Shown: positions 24,262-35,923 of the stretch, piece after piece
How positions within the stretch are numbered: the first letter of the stretch is position 1
How the letters are laid out: each line of letters starts with the position of its first letter
Origin: Dendrophyllia cribrosa
Lineage: Eukaryota > Cnidaria > Anthozoa > Scleractinia > Dendrophylliidae
DNA: 64,000 nt
NCBI GenBank assembly: GCA_024195265.1
Contig: JAJLRJ010000003.1
Location: forward strand, 26,202,438 to 26,266,437
Reading direction: 5' to 3'
Notes under the pieces: model-generated
Told to the model about the DNA's origin: nothing
Databases searched by the model: none
The model's input: the letters and a program-made list of their open reading frames with translations, nothing else
Made by a program: the position numbers and the translations under genes

Positions 24262-24504
24262 CAGGAGCCCATTACTAGGAGCGTGCAACTCCCATACAAA
24301 GCCTTTGTCACGGCGTTTTCACAGACGAATTTATTTTTAGACTATATTTTCCCGCGAAAAAGGGTAGTTCGCTACTTGTGATTGGTCATCGGGGCTCTGC
24401 GAGTCTGATATTTGCGGTAAATTCAAATCTAAAAATAAATTCGTCTGAGAAAACGCCGTGACAGGAATATAGAGCAGTTGCACGCTCCTAGTAATGGGCT
24501 CCTG
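24262..24504. mobile_element. 243 bp MITE with 7 bp target duplication
   Basis: The ends CAGGAGCCCATTACTAGGAG and the complement are flanked by CTGTTAA (24255-24261 and 24505-24511). A second inner stem is TCACGGCGTTTTCACAGACG with a near complement. The tip matches the right end of the 14964-16789 element. A duplication of 7-8 bp would fit hAT-like insertion. Confidence 0.8.
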
Positions 24505-26429
24505 CTGTTAAATAATTGATGATAGTCGATGATAGTCGAAACGCTACTCTCGTTTGCCCCCAACTTGGGGCCAAACGAGAGTGGCGTTTCGACTAGTGCA
24601 TGATAGTTGAACTATCATGCACTATCATCAACTATCACGCGTTATCATTCATTTTGAACATGTTCAAAATTTTCATGATAGTTGATGATAGTTTTGACCG
24701 TTTGTCCACACGCGTGATCGTTCATGATAGTTTTTGGTCAGCCGTTACCACCTAGAGTAGTGAGCTCAGCTGTTGCTTTATCAAAATGGCCGCAAAAAGC
24801 CAAACGTTTCTTTCCTGAATGCGTGCAACTAGGGCGCTGAAAAGAATGGGCGGTACAACGCGCCCACAGCGCTTGGGCGATGTGTGATGCGGAGAGAGAC
24901 TGGGCCGAGCGTCCTCGAGAGAGCCGGATTTATAAAAAAGTGGCGGCAAATGGAGATCGCTAGCTCATGAAGAAAAGGGATCGCTGCAAGAAAACGGTAC
25001 ATGATATCCTCTTAATGTTTTTGACATGAAGATTTCAATGTATTTTCCAAGCTGTAGGCGAGAAAGAACGGGTTACATACTGTAACATTTATCGCGAATT
25101 ATTTGAAATAAAACGAGCTTGTTAGAAATGCGTTACGCAAAATGTTTGCACTCAAAAACTAAAACATTAATTCCTTGCGAACTATGACAGTAAACGGCTA
25201 AGTGTTAAGAGTATAGATAGTGGAAATTTTTTGCTCTTTCATCCGTGTAAATTTCGTTTTGAACGTTTTTGAACTTTTTTAATAGATACATGCTATAGAA
25301 TTAAGGTGGTTGTTCTGTGATGCGATTAATATTGAGACTGACTAGCTGTGGAAGCATATTTTTGTTTAAAAAAACTTCATGTGTCATATTCAAGCACTGC
25401 TAAAGCATTGAATGATAGGTTTGATCAAATGAAGGCCCTAAAACACTAAAAGCGTTTCATTGATAAAGTGTAAATTGCTGAAACATGCAGTGATTATAGT
25501 TATTGATAACAGTGTAAAGAAAACGGTACCAGATTTCCACTTATTTTTTTCGAAATGAACATTTCAATGTATTTTTTAAGCTGTAGGCGATAATGAACGG
25601 GTTTTATACTGTAAAATTTATAACGAACTATGGCAGCAGACGGCTGAATTCGCTAGACCCATTTTTATGCTATATGTTTCCTTTTGTGATACTGTATTCC
25701 CACTGTCCTGGAGTAAACATTACCCTTTAGTTTCCATTTGACAGGTCATTCATTAAGTATGGTACATCTTAATTAATTAAATATCAGTGTTGTATAAAGC
25801 GATATGTGACATTTCCTTGTGATATTCCCATAGTCCCAAAGCAAACTGATCTTTCCTTCAGTTTCCCGATTATTTTGGCTGGTCATTCAAATATAAGGAA
25901 GAGATCGAGACTAAAATAACATCAACTTAAAATCATTATTTCAAAAGTATTAAGTAAATGGTACTCTCTTTACAACTTAATTCAATACCTTTCAATATGT
26001 AAACATCTCACTGTAAATAAACTTATTAAGCATAATAAAAAAAAATGGAGTAAATGAAAAAAATAAAATTTAAGCGATTCTTATGGGACCCAGGGGAGGG
26101 GGGGGCGGCGGTTAAGGGGGAATAATCAGATAGATATAAAGTGACTGGGAGATGCAAAATAACGTTTTGTGTTTGAAATTCTTATATCATTTCTATTTTT
26201 TTAGGGGAGAGGGGTTATATTGATTAAAATTAGTTTTTGATATATGCCATTTGGAACATTGGACATTATACTGAAAAGGCATGAGATTTTAGGGGTTTTG
26301 TTTTGATCCTTTTTATTATTATATAAGTTTATACAGTGTATGGCTTTGCTTGCAACTTGATCTGTCTCACTTTTAAACTCTGAAGTACAGCCCCGAACAG
26401 CCACCACCCTTCCTTCAGGATGTAGCATT

Positions 26430-26578
26430 CAGGGCCGTAGCCAGAAAAAAAACTGAGGTAATAAATATCCATGGTTAAATTCCCCGTGAGGGTCTTTATG
26501 ATGACTATGTTTAAACAAAACACTGGGATCATGACTGAGGCAAGTGCCTTGGTTTGCCTCATACTGGCTACGACCCTG
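26430..26578. mobile_element. 149 bp MITE, ends CAGGGCCGTAGCCAG
   Basis: The inverted ends CAGGGCCGTAGCCAG and CAGGGTCGTAGCCAG (read inward) are flanked by GCATT on both sides (26425-26429 and 26579-26583). A related lone end (CAGGCGCGTAGCCAGC) lies at about 26692. Confidence 0.7.
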
Positions 26579-26819
26579 GCATTGTTAAATAGTTAAAAGG
26601 GTTGACAGGGTAAGAACATCTCATCTTATCACAAAATATCCACATCAGATAAAGGACCACAAAGAGATGTCCCTGTCCCTATAGATGTTGCCAGGCGCGT
26701 AGCCAGCCTTTAAGCCATTAAGTCCGGGCTTAACAGGAATTTCTGTGATTTTGTTTTTGTTCAGTAGCCGTAAGGCCGCAATTTCTGCTACTGTTTCTTT
26801 GAAAAATAAAATCATGACC

Positions 26820-27140
26820 TTCGAAACATGTATGAAAAATGCCCGAATGTTATGCAAAAGAAAGCAAAGACTGTGGTCTAAAACTTTGATTAAAATAGCC
26901 AAGGAGTCAAGGGTAGTGACGACCAAATGGCTTGAAACGAACTGTTTGAGCGTGCAAAGGAGTTGGCAGCAGGTTGTGATATCGAGCCCAGCATGCCAAG
27001 AGTGTCTGCAGTCCAGCGTAACCGACCCAATGTTCCCGCAGCCACGCCACAGCAGTATTGGTACAGAGCCCTCTACTGGCTTGCCCAATATCGATCATCT
27101 CATCCAAGAACTCAATACAGGCTGCTTGTGTACCATGACC
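26820..27140 (+). pseudogene. hAT transposase fragment (52 kDa repressor/ZMYM-type)
   Basis: In three frames in succession, the sequence gives TTKWLETN, then LFERAKELAAGCDIEPSMPR followed by VSAVQRNRPNVP and YWYRALYW, then NIDHLIQELNT. This block resembles the region before the C-terminal dimerisation domain of hAT-type transposases annotated as 52 kDa repressor or ZMYM-like. At least two frameshifts separate the pieces and no start or catalytic region is visible, so it is dead. It lies between the inverted arms of the 23.9-29.3 kb element and may be its former transposase. Confidence 0.6.
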
Positions 27141-27726
27141 GGTTCCTGGGTCAATACCTCATACCTACCAAGCTCCGATCACTGAACAGAGATACCACAA
27201 ACAAGATTTACAACACATACTCCAACGACTTAAGCTCGTTAACAACCGTTAATTATCTTTATATTTCATAAAGTCGGGCAAGGAATCAGCTGTGCTTTTG
27301 TATAAAGCAAAGGATTAGGTTTTTGACTGTCAGCGGTAAAACTGCCACCTGTAGTTCAAAAGTTGATATACTCAATTTTCGCTGTGGCATAATAAAAAAT
27401 AATAAAACGTACAACATAAAAACTGAACATTGCGCGCACGATTTCTACGCTATTACAAGATGGCGCGCCGCCAGAAGAATTCCTCACATATTGCAATCGA
27501 TGATCAATTCCTTACCAGATTTCATCTTTGCGCCGATATTCCTCTCTGCACATCTCGAGCTTTTGTAAAACGTTGTTTAGTGTACTAAGGCCACGATATG
27601 TATTAAGTTAACAAAGCCTCGGACATCTTGCATAAGCACTAAAAATACCATTTTTCACCAAAAATACCAAAATAGCATTTCCGAGCCTCCAGATTTCAAA
27701 ATTTCATGGGGGAGCATGCCCCCAGA

Positions 27727-27750
27727 CCCCCCCCCCCCCCCCCCCCCCCC
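27727..27750. repeat. C homopolymer tract
   Basis: A run of about 24 C bases follows CCCAGA. It is a likely site of sequencing length error. Confidence 0.9.
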
Positions 27751-28677
27751 CAGAGGCATGTGTTTATGTTCAAATCCACAAACGTATCCTATGCAGATAA
27801 TGGTTTATCCATTGCTGAATTTTATCATTTGTAAGTGTTGTCTGTCATAAAAATTATGTTGGGAATGTATTAATGTCCTACCGCTCAGTATCACAGCACA
27901 CTGATATTTATTATTTCACAGGTTTTTAAAAAATGGCTAAATAACTGTGTGACTGGAAGCAGAAAATCCGCTTTTAAAATTGCCTCAGATTTTGTATAAA
28001 TGCAGTACAGTACATTATGCCGTCAGGATCAGAGACCCTGTGAACCACTTTAATTTACACTGCCATCAATATCTACATGTATAATCACTGCATGTTTTAA
28101 CAATTTACACTTTATCAATGAAACGTTTTTAGTGTTTTGGGGCCTTCATTTGATCAAACCTATCATTCAATGCTTTAGTAGTGCCTGAATAGGACACATG
28201 AAGTTTTTTTAAACAAAAATATGCTTCCACAGCTAGTCAGTCTCAATATTAATCGCATCACAGAACAACCACCTTAATTCTATAGCATGTATCTAAAAAA
28301 GTTCAAAAACGTTCAAAACGAAATTTACACGGATGAAAGAGCAAAAGGTCCTCTATCTATACTTTTAACATTTAGCCGTTTACTGTCATAGTTCGCAGGA
28401 AATTAATGTTTTAGTTTTTGCGTGCAAACATTTTGCGTAACGCATTTCTAACAAGCTCGTTTTATTTCAAATAATTCGCGATAAATGTTACAGTATAAAA
28501 CCCGTTCTTTCTCGCCTACAGCTTGGAAAATACATTGAAATCTTCATGTCGAAAACATTAAGTGGATATCATGTACCGTTTTCTTGCAGCGATCCCTTTT
28601 CTTCATCAGCCATCGATCTCCATTTGCCTCCATTTTTTTAACTCCGGCTCTCTCGAGGGCGCTCGGCCCAGTCTCTC

Positions 28678-28852
28678 GCCATAGTTTTTAAGTAAAGTTT
28701 TAAATATATTTTTGAACACGGCCTCCATGAAAAGCAGTTGTTATTTTTTTTATATTTTACCTCTCATTTGCAGTTAGGAAGTTAGGTAGTTAGCTGATTA
28801 TGATAATTTAAACTGATGGAAATACCGTGTATAAATAAAGTTATCTATCTAT
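28678..28852 (+). mobile_element. 5'-truncated LINE tail in the right arm
   Basis: 175 bp is present only in the right arm. It ends ATAAATAAAGTTATCTATCTAT, and CTCTC occurs on both sides (28673-28677 and 28853-28857). The left arm near 24895 shows the empty site. An AATAAAG signal and ATCT tail point to a LINE or SINE 3' end. Confidence 0.7.
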
Positions 28853-28924
28853 CTCTCCGCATCACACATCGCCCAAGCGCTGTGGGCGCGTTGCACCCCC
28901 CATTCTTTTCAGCGCCTTGGTGCA

Positions 28925-29079
28925 GTAGCCACGCACCTCTTCAGAACCTCTAATTTCATTGGACCTGGTTATCGCGCACTTGTATTGTTTTTAGGTCTAG
29001 GGTCCATTGTTCTGTTGTTTGTTCTATTGTTTTCTTAGCCAATCTTGTGAGGCGTTCCGAGAGGTGTGTACCGCCTCCC
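28925..29079. mobile_element. 155 bp element, 8 bp target duplication (copy 1)
   Basis: TTGGTGCA flanks both sides (28917-28924 and 29080-29087). The body shares TTTAGGTCTAGGG and CCTCTA blocks and the CTCCC end with the copies at 58618 and 60591. An 8 bp duplication suggests hAT-type transposition. It has no clear TIR and no ORF. Confidence 0.8.
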
Positions 29080-29737
29080 TTGGTGCAACCAATCAGATCA
29101 CGCGTATGGACAATAAGCATTTCAAAACAAAAACAAACGACCGCTACATGTACGTCTTCTGGGTGAAGGTGGGCTTTAATAAAAAATAAATAAATACAAA
29201 AAACACTATCATAGACTATCACTGATCATGCGCCGTTTAACCAGGACATATATGATATGTTTACCCTGAACCGCATCCATCTTGGATCAGTAACACAATT
29301 TGACATCCGGACAACTTTCGCATCGCTTGTCCGCGCAGTTTTTGTTAATTTCTCAGTGCTCAAATAGAAGGTACAGTTTTGGATCCGTAAAGGTGAAGTA
29401 AGGGCCTCTTCATATGAGCCCGGTTGACCGGGCTGGCTCGGTTATCGAGATCTCGGTTTGTCTTAATGCGATCTCGGTAACCGGGCTAGAAAATATTCCC
29501 ATTATGAACATGATTTTTACAATTACAGGAAACAACATCGTGTATTCTCGTATACGCTATCACGTTTGGCGCGCCGTTTGTTTCAAAATTAATTATTATG
29601 CATTGATGTTATCTTTCTTTACCTTTACCATATTTTCTTCCTTGAAAGACCGCTGTTATTCCATGGCATATTTTGTATCACCTTATTGCACGAGGTTTGT
29701 ATGGAGTTTTTCTACTTTGATATCACGTTACTATATA

Positions 29738-29917
29738 GACCCTATTCATAAATGGCGGCCGATTTATTTATTCTTTTATATTCATGCTAATCAGCCCAAC
29801 TAGCCTCATTTTAGAGCAAAAGTTCTTTTGAATTTTTCACATGCTAACGAGGTTAGTTGGGTTGATTAGCATGAATATAAAAGAATAATAAACCGGCCGC
29901 CATTTATGAATAGGGTC
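29738..29917. mobile_element. 180 bp palindromic MITE with TA flanks
   Basis: The arms GACCCTATTCATAAATGGCG and the complement are flanked by TA at 29736-29737 and 29918-29919. The matching place in the opposite foldback arm (about 32265) lacks it, so it inserted after the arms formed. TA targets fit the Tc1/mariner group. Confidence 0.8.
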
Positions 29918-30420
29918 TATGCCGTGATTCAATTTTCTACCTTCAATAGAGCGTTAGTTTACCGTGTTACTACCTTGATGTCACGATGCTATACCGTGAT
30001 ACTACTGTATGCCTTGACGACATTTTCTACCTTGGTGACGTGTTCTACATCGATGGAGCGTTCACTCTAACTTGATGACAATTTCAAACCTTGACAGAGG
30101 GTTACTCTACCATGATGGAATTTCAACCTTAATAGAGCGTTTACTCTACCTTGTTTACATTTTATACCTTAATAGAGCTTTAACTCTACCTTGATGACTT
30201 TTTTACCTTGATTTCACATTATTCAATCTTGATGAAATTTTCTACCTTGATATCACATTACTCTACCTTTATATCAAATTACGCTACCTTGTGATTTTTT
30301 TATGTGAATATTTGTTTTATTGTAAAACAAAAATAAATACATTGAACAAAAATAATTACATTAAACATACAAAGCTATTACATTACTACACTGCATACAG
30401 AGATATACAGAGATATAATG

Positions 30421-30422
<2 letters not shown>

Positions 30423-30466
<44 letters not shown>

Positions 30467-30508
30467 TAGTAGGTGAACTACTCAGATCTTGAGTGGATGG
30501 ACGTTTAA

Positions 30509-30541
<33 letters not shown>
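30423..30541. repeat. TA and TATG microsatellites
   Basis: An AT dinucleotide run lies at about 30423-30462 and a TATG tetranucleotide run at about 30517-30541, inside the left foldback arm. Confidence 0.9.
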
Positions 30542-30543
<2 letters not shown>

Positions 30544-31482
30544 TTGAAAAAGGAACTTAACATTTACACTACTACATACATGTAACAAAAAATAGATAAT
30601 ATAAATAAATAAAATAATATAACTATATATCACACAGGGTACTCTTTTCGTGAGTACAACTTCTACGCTACTTTTACATTAGATCAGTCATAATTAATCA
30701 GTTGATCTCCTGAGGGACTTTCTTAAGACGGGACCATTTGTTTTTAAAGGAATTTAAGGTGTTATTTTTAAAAGCAATTTGTTTTTAAATTTACATAGTA
30801 TTCATAAGTCATTGTGTATACACCTGTAGCTTTGGTAAGGTGGTACCAAGTCTACAGGTGTATATATAATGTCTATCAATAATAATGTGAAATTTTCTAC
30901 CTTAATATCACATTACTCTACCTTGATATCAAATTACTCTGCCTTGATAACATTTTCTACCTTGATACAACATTACTCTCCCTTAAAGAAATTTTTTACC
31001 TCGATGTCACATTACTCTGCCTTGATGGAATTTTCTACCTTGATATCACATTATTCTACCTTGGTAGAGCGTTACTCTACCTTGATGAAACGTTCTACCT
31101 TGATGAAACTTTCTTCCTTGATCAAGCGTTTATTTACCTTGATGAAATTTTCTACCTTTATCGAGCGTTTATTCCACTTTGATGAAATTTCTACCTTGAT
31201 CTATCCAGGCACATCTTCGTCGCTTTAGAAAACAGAGCAAGGCATACAAAAGTATTATCGGTATGTTAAACATGTATATTTTGTGTTTTTGGAAGCAAAA
31301 CGAACAAGCTCTTGCCTCCTTTCCCGCCATTTTGGTTAAATGCAAGCCTTTAGCGCATGGCAGTTAGCTCGAGTGTAGAATTATGGGTAAAATATAATTT
31401 ATATAATTTATATCGATTTATACTTAATATATGTTAAGTTCGACGTCTGAATCGAAGTCAAACTTTTGCCGTAAAGAAAATA

Positions 31483-31757
31483 AAAATAAATAAATAAATA
31501 TCCTTTATTTTAATACCCTCGGCAGTGTTTATAGCACAAGTGCTAGTGGGACCAAGCATTCAAATTAAACATAACATTTAAAAAAAAAACCACTGGCAGG
31601 AGGCAAACCAGTTGAATTTGTTATTTTACAAGCGTGGCCGAGGAGTTGAACTCGGGTCTACCGTGAAACAACTCCATCCAGTGGTCAGAGTGGGACTTGA
31701 ACTCGGGACCTCCGGATTTCAAGTTCGGCGCCCTAACCACTCGACCACGCTGCCTCC
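31483..31757 (-). mobile_element. tRNA-Ser(UGA)-derived SINE
   Basis: On the minus strand, GGAGGCAGCGTGGTCGAGTG is followed by the anticodon-arm-like ACTTGAAATCC and a box B-like GAGTTCAAGTCC. This order fits RNA polymerase III boxes A and B in a class II tRNA, close to tRNA-Ser(UGA). A second GAGTTCAACTCC occurs downstream, then an unrelated body and an ATTT-rich tail at 31483-31500. It is a SINE and not a working tRNA gene. Confidence 0.75.
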
Positions 31758-32559
31758 CATAATGCTGTTCTATTTTACGTCGACTGAGGGTCATGAAGTG
31801 ACTAATTTGCATATCTGCACCCGTATACTATATCTGATTTACGCTTGCGTAATAACGAGATAGAAATGTCATCAAGGCCTAGGTAGAGTAAAATTGACGC
31901 TCTATCAAGGTGGAAAATTTCATCAAGGTAGAGTAAGCGCTCTATCAAGGTAGAAAATTTCATCAAGTTAGAGCATTAAATGTGATATCAAGGTAAAACA
32001 ATTCATCAAGGTAGAGTAAGCGCTCTATTAATGTAGAAAACTTCATCAAGGTAGAGTAACGCTCTACCAAGGTAGAAAACTCCATCAAGATAAAGTAAAT
32101 GCTCTATCAAGGTAGAAAACTCCATCACGGTAGAGTAACGCTCTATCAAGGTGGAAAATCTCATCAAGGTGCCAGTACAGTAAACGCTCTACCAAGGAAG
32201 AACAAACATGTCATCAAGGTACATGTAGAAGATGTCGTCAAGGCAGTTAAATGACGGCATATAGTAACGTTATATCAAGGCAGAAAACTACATACAAACC
32301 TTGTACAGTGAGGTGATATAAAATATGTCAAAGATATATCACGGAGTAACAGCGGTCTTTCAAGGTAGAAAACATGATAAAGGTAAAGTATAAAGATAAT
32401 ATAAAGGTAGAATAATTAATTTTGAAACAAACGACGCGCTATAATCACGTAAACAATTTCATCCCGGTAACAGGGCTGACATTTTCCATATAAGCACACG
32501 AAATAATTCGTTTCGGTAACCGTTTGGGGACGTCCCTACTCGCACATGGTCGACCCAGA

Positions 32560-34270
32560 CTCTAATTTTTAATCGAAATGGTTCAAAGATTTAACCGCTC
32601 GACTCGGAAAAAATGAAGGAAACCATCGGGTTTTTCTCTCTTCCGTTACAATAATCACCGCCCTCGCTTCCTTTACTGCTTCTATGAAGTTGATACCCTG
32701 GGCCAGGAGCATATTGGATAAAGCAATTGTGTTGGTTTGTGTTGTAACGCAAAAGGCTATAATGAAATCAAAGATCAAAGATGGTTTGTTTAAAGTAAAG
32801 GATCTTTTAAAAAGAAAGATTGCCTATTTTATATAGAAATGTTGCACGTTTTTTAGAAAAAGACCATAATTTATTTGAAGAACTATTAGGTAAAGGATTG
32901 GATGTTTCAATATGCAAATAAATAGCATATTTTAATGAATGAACTGCATGTTCAATATTAGAATAGAAGAACTTAATAGCGGAGCACTCGCCCGGCTGCG
33001 CAGCCCCATACTCATAGAACCCATGCTCGACATTTTTCATGGTCATGGCCAGCGGAATGTTTCGCGGGCGGCGTCTTTACATGTGTGTCCGTCCGTCCGA
33101 GCGTTGGGCAGGGCTAATTTATTCGCGGGCGCGTATAACGTTGCAAATTAAACATGCGCGTATGATGCCACACGCGCGGCTACACAGCCGTCAGCTCGAT
33201 AAACACTTTTTAAAGTTTTAAAAAAGTTGGATCTTTCGCAGTGTTTAGCTGAGCAGCAAAGTCGTTACTTCCCTACATTTTTTCGCGGTGTGCTACTCAA
33301 GACAGGGATACTAATTAAGGGATACTCAGAAGCCGCTTTAGTGGAAAAAGAAGAGCTTTCGGGGATAAAATCTTGCTTCGAGGAACCCTCATACGTTTTT
33401 ATCAATGCAGGAGCAATGCGGGGAGATGCCTTGTTTTTATTACGGATTTCAGAACCGAAGAAGCGGAGTTTTAATGAATTTCCAAGCAGTCCAGTGACTT
33501 AAAGGTAAAATAAATCACATTTTTCGATGGGAATTTATGTTGATATCAATTTTTGATTGACTTTTTCTTTGTGTTTTCTTAAGTTTTGGAAACCTGTTTA
33601 TGAAACGTGCTCAAATTAAGTCGTGTTGTTATCTTGAATTTCATCGAGGACAGCTCTGCCTTGATACGCTATAAATGGAACGTGTTTTACTTTTAAACAT
33701 AAACTAATGAAGATTTGAATAAAATTTTTCGAAAGAAGATTGTGTTGTCCATTTTTATGTGCTTGTTCATTCATTACATAGATTGCAAAGCGACTTTTTA
33801 TATGTAAACAAAACAAGACTTAGATTTTCTGTCTTCACTCGCGTCACCTTATGCAAATATGTTTGTGTATTTTTGCAATTTTGATTTCCAAATCAGTTTC
33901 TCGGGCAATTTTTGACAAACAAAAACTGTATTTTATTCGGAAAGTAGTCGTACCTGTTATTCTAGACAGAGAAAAGTTGTTTTTGTGAACTTTTCTACGG
34001 TCTAAATGTACTGTGCAGACGGTCGGGTAATAAGTCTTACTGTTTTTTGAGAATTCCTAAAATTGAAAAATAGCCCGGTCATCAATCTTAATTCTTGTGC
34101 TTCCGACCTTTCACCTTAGTTAAGTTTCACCTTAGTTAAGCTTGTTCATAGTGCTTCGCTGTTAGGCTCTGCCTATCTATATATATTATCTGAATTGAAA
34201 AGCTGTTGCTTTCAATAACAGAATTGGATAATGGCAACGTAGAATAGCATATTTTAAGACAATAAAGCAA
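32560..34270 (+). repeat. Repeat Y copy 2, split by repeat X
   Basis: 32560-32978 and 34187-34270 together align with 19360-20050. They are separated by an X copy inserted within the string that reads GAACTTAATATCTGAATTG in copy 1. The copy 1 sequence is the empty site. Confidence 0.75.
32979..34186 (+). mobile_element. Repeat X copy 2 (1.2 kb)
   Basis: It begins GCGGAGC with a GC-rich head and ends TATATAT after GTTAGGCTCTGCCTA. It is flanked by TA (32977-32978 and 34187-34188). The short reading LLKTGILIKGYSEAALVEK recurs in other copies. It has no TIR and no known protein, so its class is unknown. Confidence 0.75.
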
Positions 34271-34813
34271 CTTAAAGTGCCACTATGATCAAAAATATAC
34301 ATTTTCTGTTCTCTTTATATTTTGAAAATATAAGTACTCTTTACTTACCTTGCGAAGTTTCAAGTCAAAACTTGTACGGGAAGTGCCGTTATTTTAACTG
34401 TACATTTCGAATTCAGCTTGCCGCCATAACTCAATTCAAAAATAACTGGGACCTAACCCTGAGAGTTGGATCGAGTTGGCCTAGAGATTTTGTGACGTCA
34501 ATGACTCAACACGTGCCTTTTGGCTTTGTTGTCTGTGACCCGAAGGGAATCGCGTTGAGTCATTGACGTCACGAATCAAGTCACGTGTACCACATCGCAA
34601 GCCAGTAGAACGTGGGCTCGGATTTATGAACGGAGTAATGGCGGACTGATTTTGCGTGATTTTCGTGGGTTTTCGGTCAGCTATTTCTGGGCTGTGTAAG
34701 AATATATCAATCTAATTTATAGCAATTCGCATTTGTCTAAACCTATTAGATACATTTGCGTTAAAAAAAGCGGAAAAGAAAACCAAAAATTTTCGTCGTA
34801 GTGGCACTTTAAG
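34271..34813. mobile_element. 543 bp MITE with CTTAAAGTGCCACTA ends
   Basis: The inverted ends CTTAAAGTGCCACTATGATC and CTTAAAGTGCCACTACGACG (read inward) bound a stretch with an inner hairpin (TGTGACGTCAATGACTCAAC with its complement, 34490-34574). The flanks suggest a GCAA duplication. Related ends occur at about 47276 and 51803. Confidence 0.75.
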
Positions 34814-35923
34814 CAAGCTCATTGTCATAATCATGAAAACACGATATTTGAATCGGAACACTGTCTCTTAAGCCTCGATTAAACGCGGTGCATGATGTAT
34901 GGTGGATGAAAATTGGCTGTGAGTTTTGATCCCAACTATAATCTATTATCGTTTAATATCATGCTTACGATCAAACAGTGCAAGCCGGGCAGCGTGTGAT
35001 ATATAGTTGATGATATTCAGTCAAAACTCACCAGTGCAACGTTACTATTGCATGACGAATGAACATCGCGCTGGCTAAAAATTCCTTTTCTCCCAAGGCG
35101 TCGACTGAGACTCTACTGTTGTCTTTTGGGCGGCCATTTTGATCATATAACTGTTAGGAAATGGGACATCCACAAGCGTGTTTGGCGTGTTTTAAGTTTC
35201 AAAATTCAAACCCAAATTTTAAATATGCGCTTCTTCTTTTCTTTCTATCCCGATATCTAATTCTTCCATTTGAGGATGTAGTTCATCGATTCAACAATTT
35301 AAAAGAGCAATTCTTTATGTCAAACAAGTTCTTCTTTTAGCCAAACCGAGCCAATCGTTCAATTCAAACGTGCTATTTCATGTTTCAAACACCGCTCTTG
35401 CAAACTCAAAACTGTAGTGCTTCAATTAAATTAGGCTAGCCACAGGCTTCCCAAGCTCAAAATTCGACTCTACATACGTGGTGTATGCAACAGTTTGTGT
35501 ATATAGAGAAATGTATGGGACAATCACGGATTCTCTAAAATTAGGCAAATAACTATCTATTTTGAAATAAAGTTTACCTACCTCAAATGTGTCGCTTACT
35601 TGTGTCTTGTACTGAATTTGAAGCCATTCCGACGCCATTTAGCGAAGTTATTCGAAGTCGTTGTCTCTCCTTCTAAAAAGAAGGAAAGGCAGACCACTGC
35701 ATCGATCGCTGGCCAGAGGTCACTCCACAAATCGCTCTCTCCTTAAAAGGAAAAGTCCCGAATCGCAATAAAACCAACAGTTCCATAGAGCCCAATAAAT
35801 TTCACTCCACATACGTGTGCTTCGGCGGTCGAAAGACTCGTAAAGAACGAGATATTTTGCTTAAAATTCGCCTATTCGGCTTTCCAGATGTGCTTGTGAT
35901 CGACCTCGCGCCAACGGTCGTTA

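Larger units (their letters stand above)
24815..28924. repeat. Inverted arms of about 690 bp around a 2.6 kb spacer
   Basis: 24815-25505 matches the reverse complement of 28080-28924 almost throughout. Landmarks are GCGCTTGGGCGATGTGTGAT, AAGCTGTAGGCGAGAAAG and GTTTGATCAAATGAAG. Part of the left arm is also repeated directly at about 25515-25640. The right arm has one extra 175 bp insertion. The spacer carries the hAT relic and a MITE. Confidence 0.85.
23897..29266. mobile_element. Large TIR element with long inverted arms and hAT relic
   Basis: The left tip AAGCCCTGCTCAAACGGCGC at 23897 and the right tip near 29266 (read inward CCTGGTTAAACGGCGCATGA) both run into CATGATAGT-type repeats. The same tip and repeats mark the short 47839-48385 MITE. 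Inside are two long inverted arms (24815-25505 and 28080-28924), and between them a decayed hAT transposase segment. Several later insertions are present. No target duplication could be fixed, so treating it as one element is an inference. Confidence 0.5.
29412..32520. repeat. 3.1 kb foldback of degenerate CTACCTTGAT repeats
   Basis: The left side (29560-30300 and 30880-31205) is built from imperfect repeats of CTACCTTGATGAAATTTT and CTACCTTGATATCACATTA. The right side (31865-32410) carries the same repeats in reverse complement. Outer arms also match (CGTTTGTTTCAAAATTAATT at 29575 and its complement at 32413). The Ser/Thr/Leu-rich ORF at 30869-31228 is only a translation of the repeat. The centre holds a SINE. 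Confidence 0.8.

Noticed and set aside
26745..27271. Two overlapping ORFs as a live gene
   Set aside because: The hAT-like reading needs at least two frameshifts, so it is a relic.
30869..31228. 119-codon Ser/Thr/Leu-rich ORF
   Set aside because: It is a direct translation of the degenerate tandem repeat with no independent coding signal.
31680..31757. Functional tRNA-Ser gene
   Set aside because: The acceptor stem does not close and the sequence continues into a SINE body with a tail.
29930..32410. Regularly repeated CTACCTTGAT units, CRISPR-like at first sight
   Set aside because: The repeats are degenerate, without spacers of even size, occur in both orientations, and the genome is eukaryotic.
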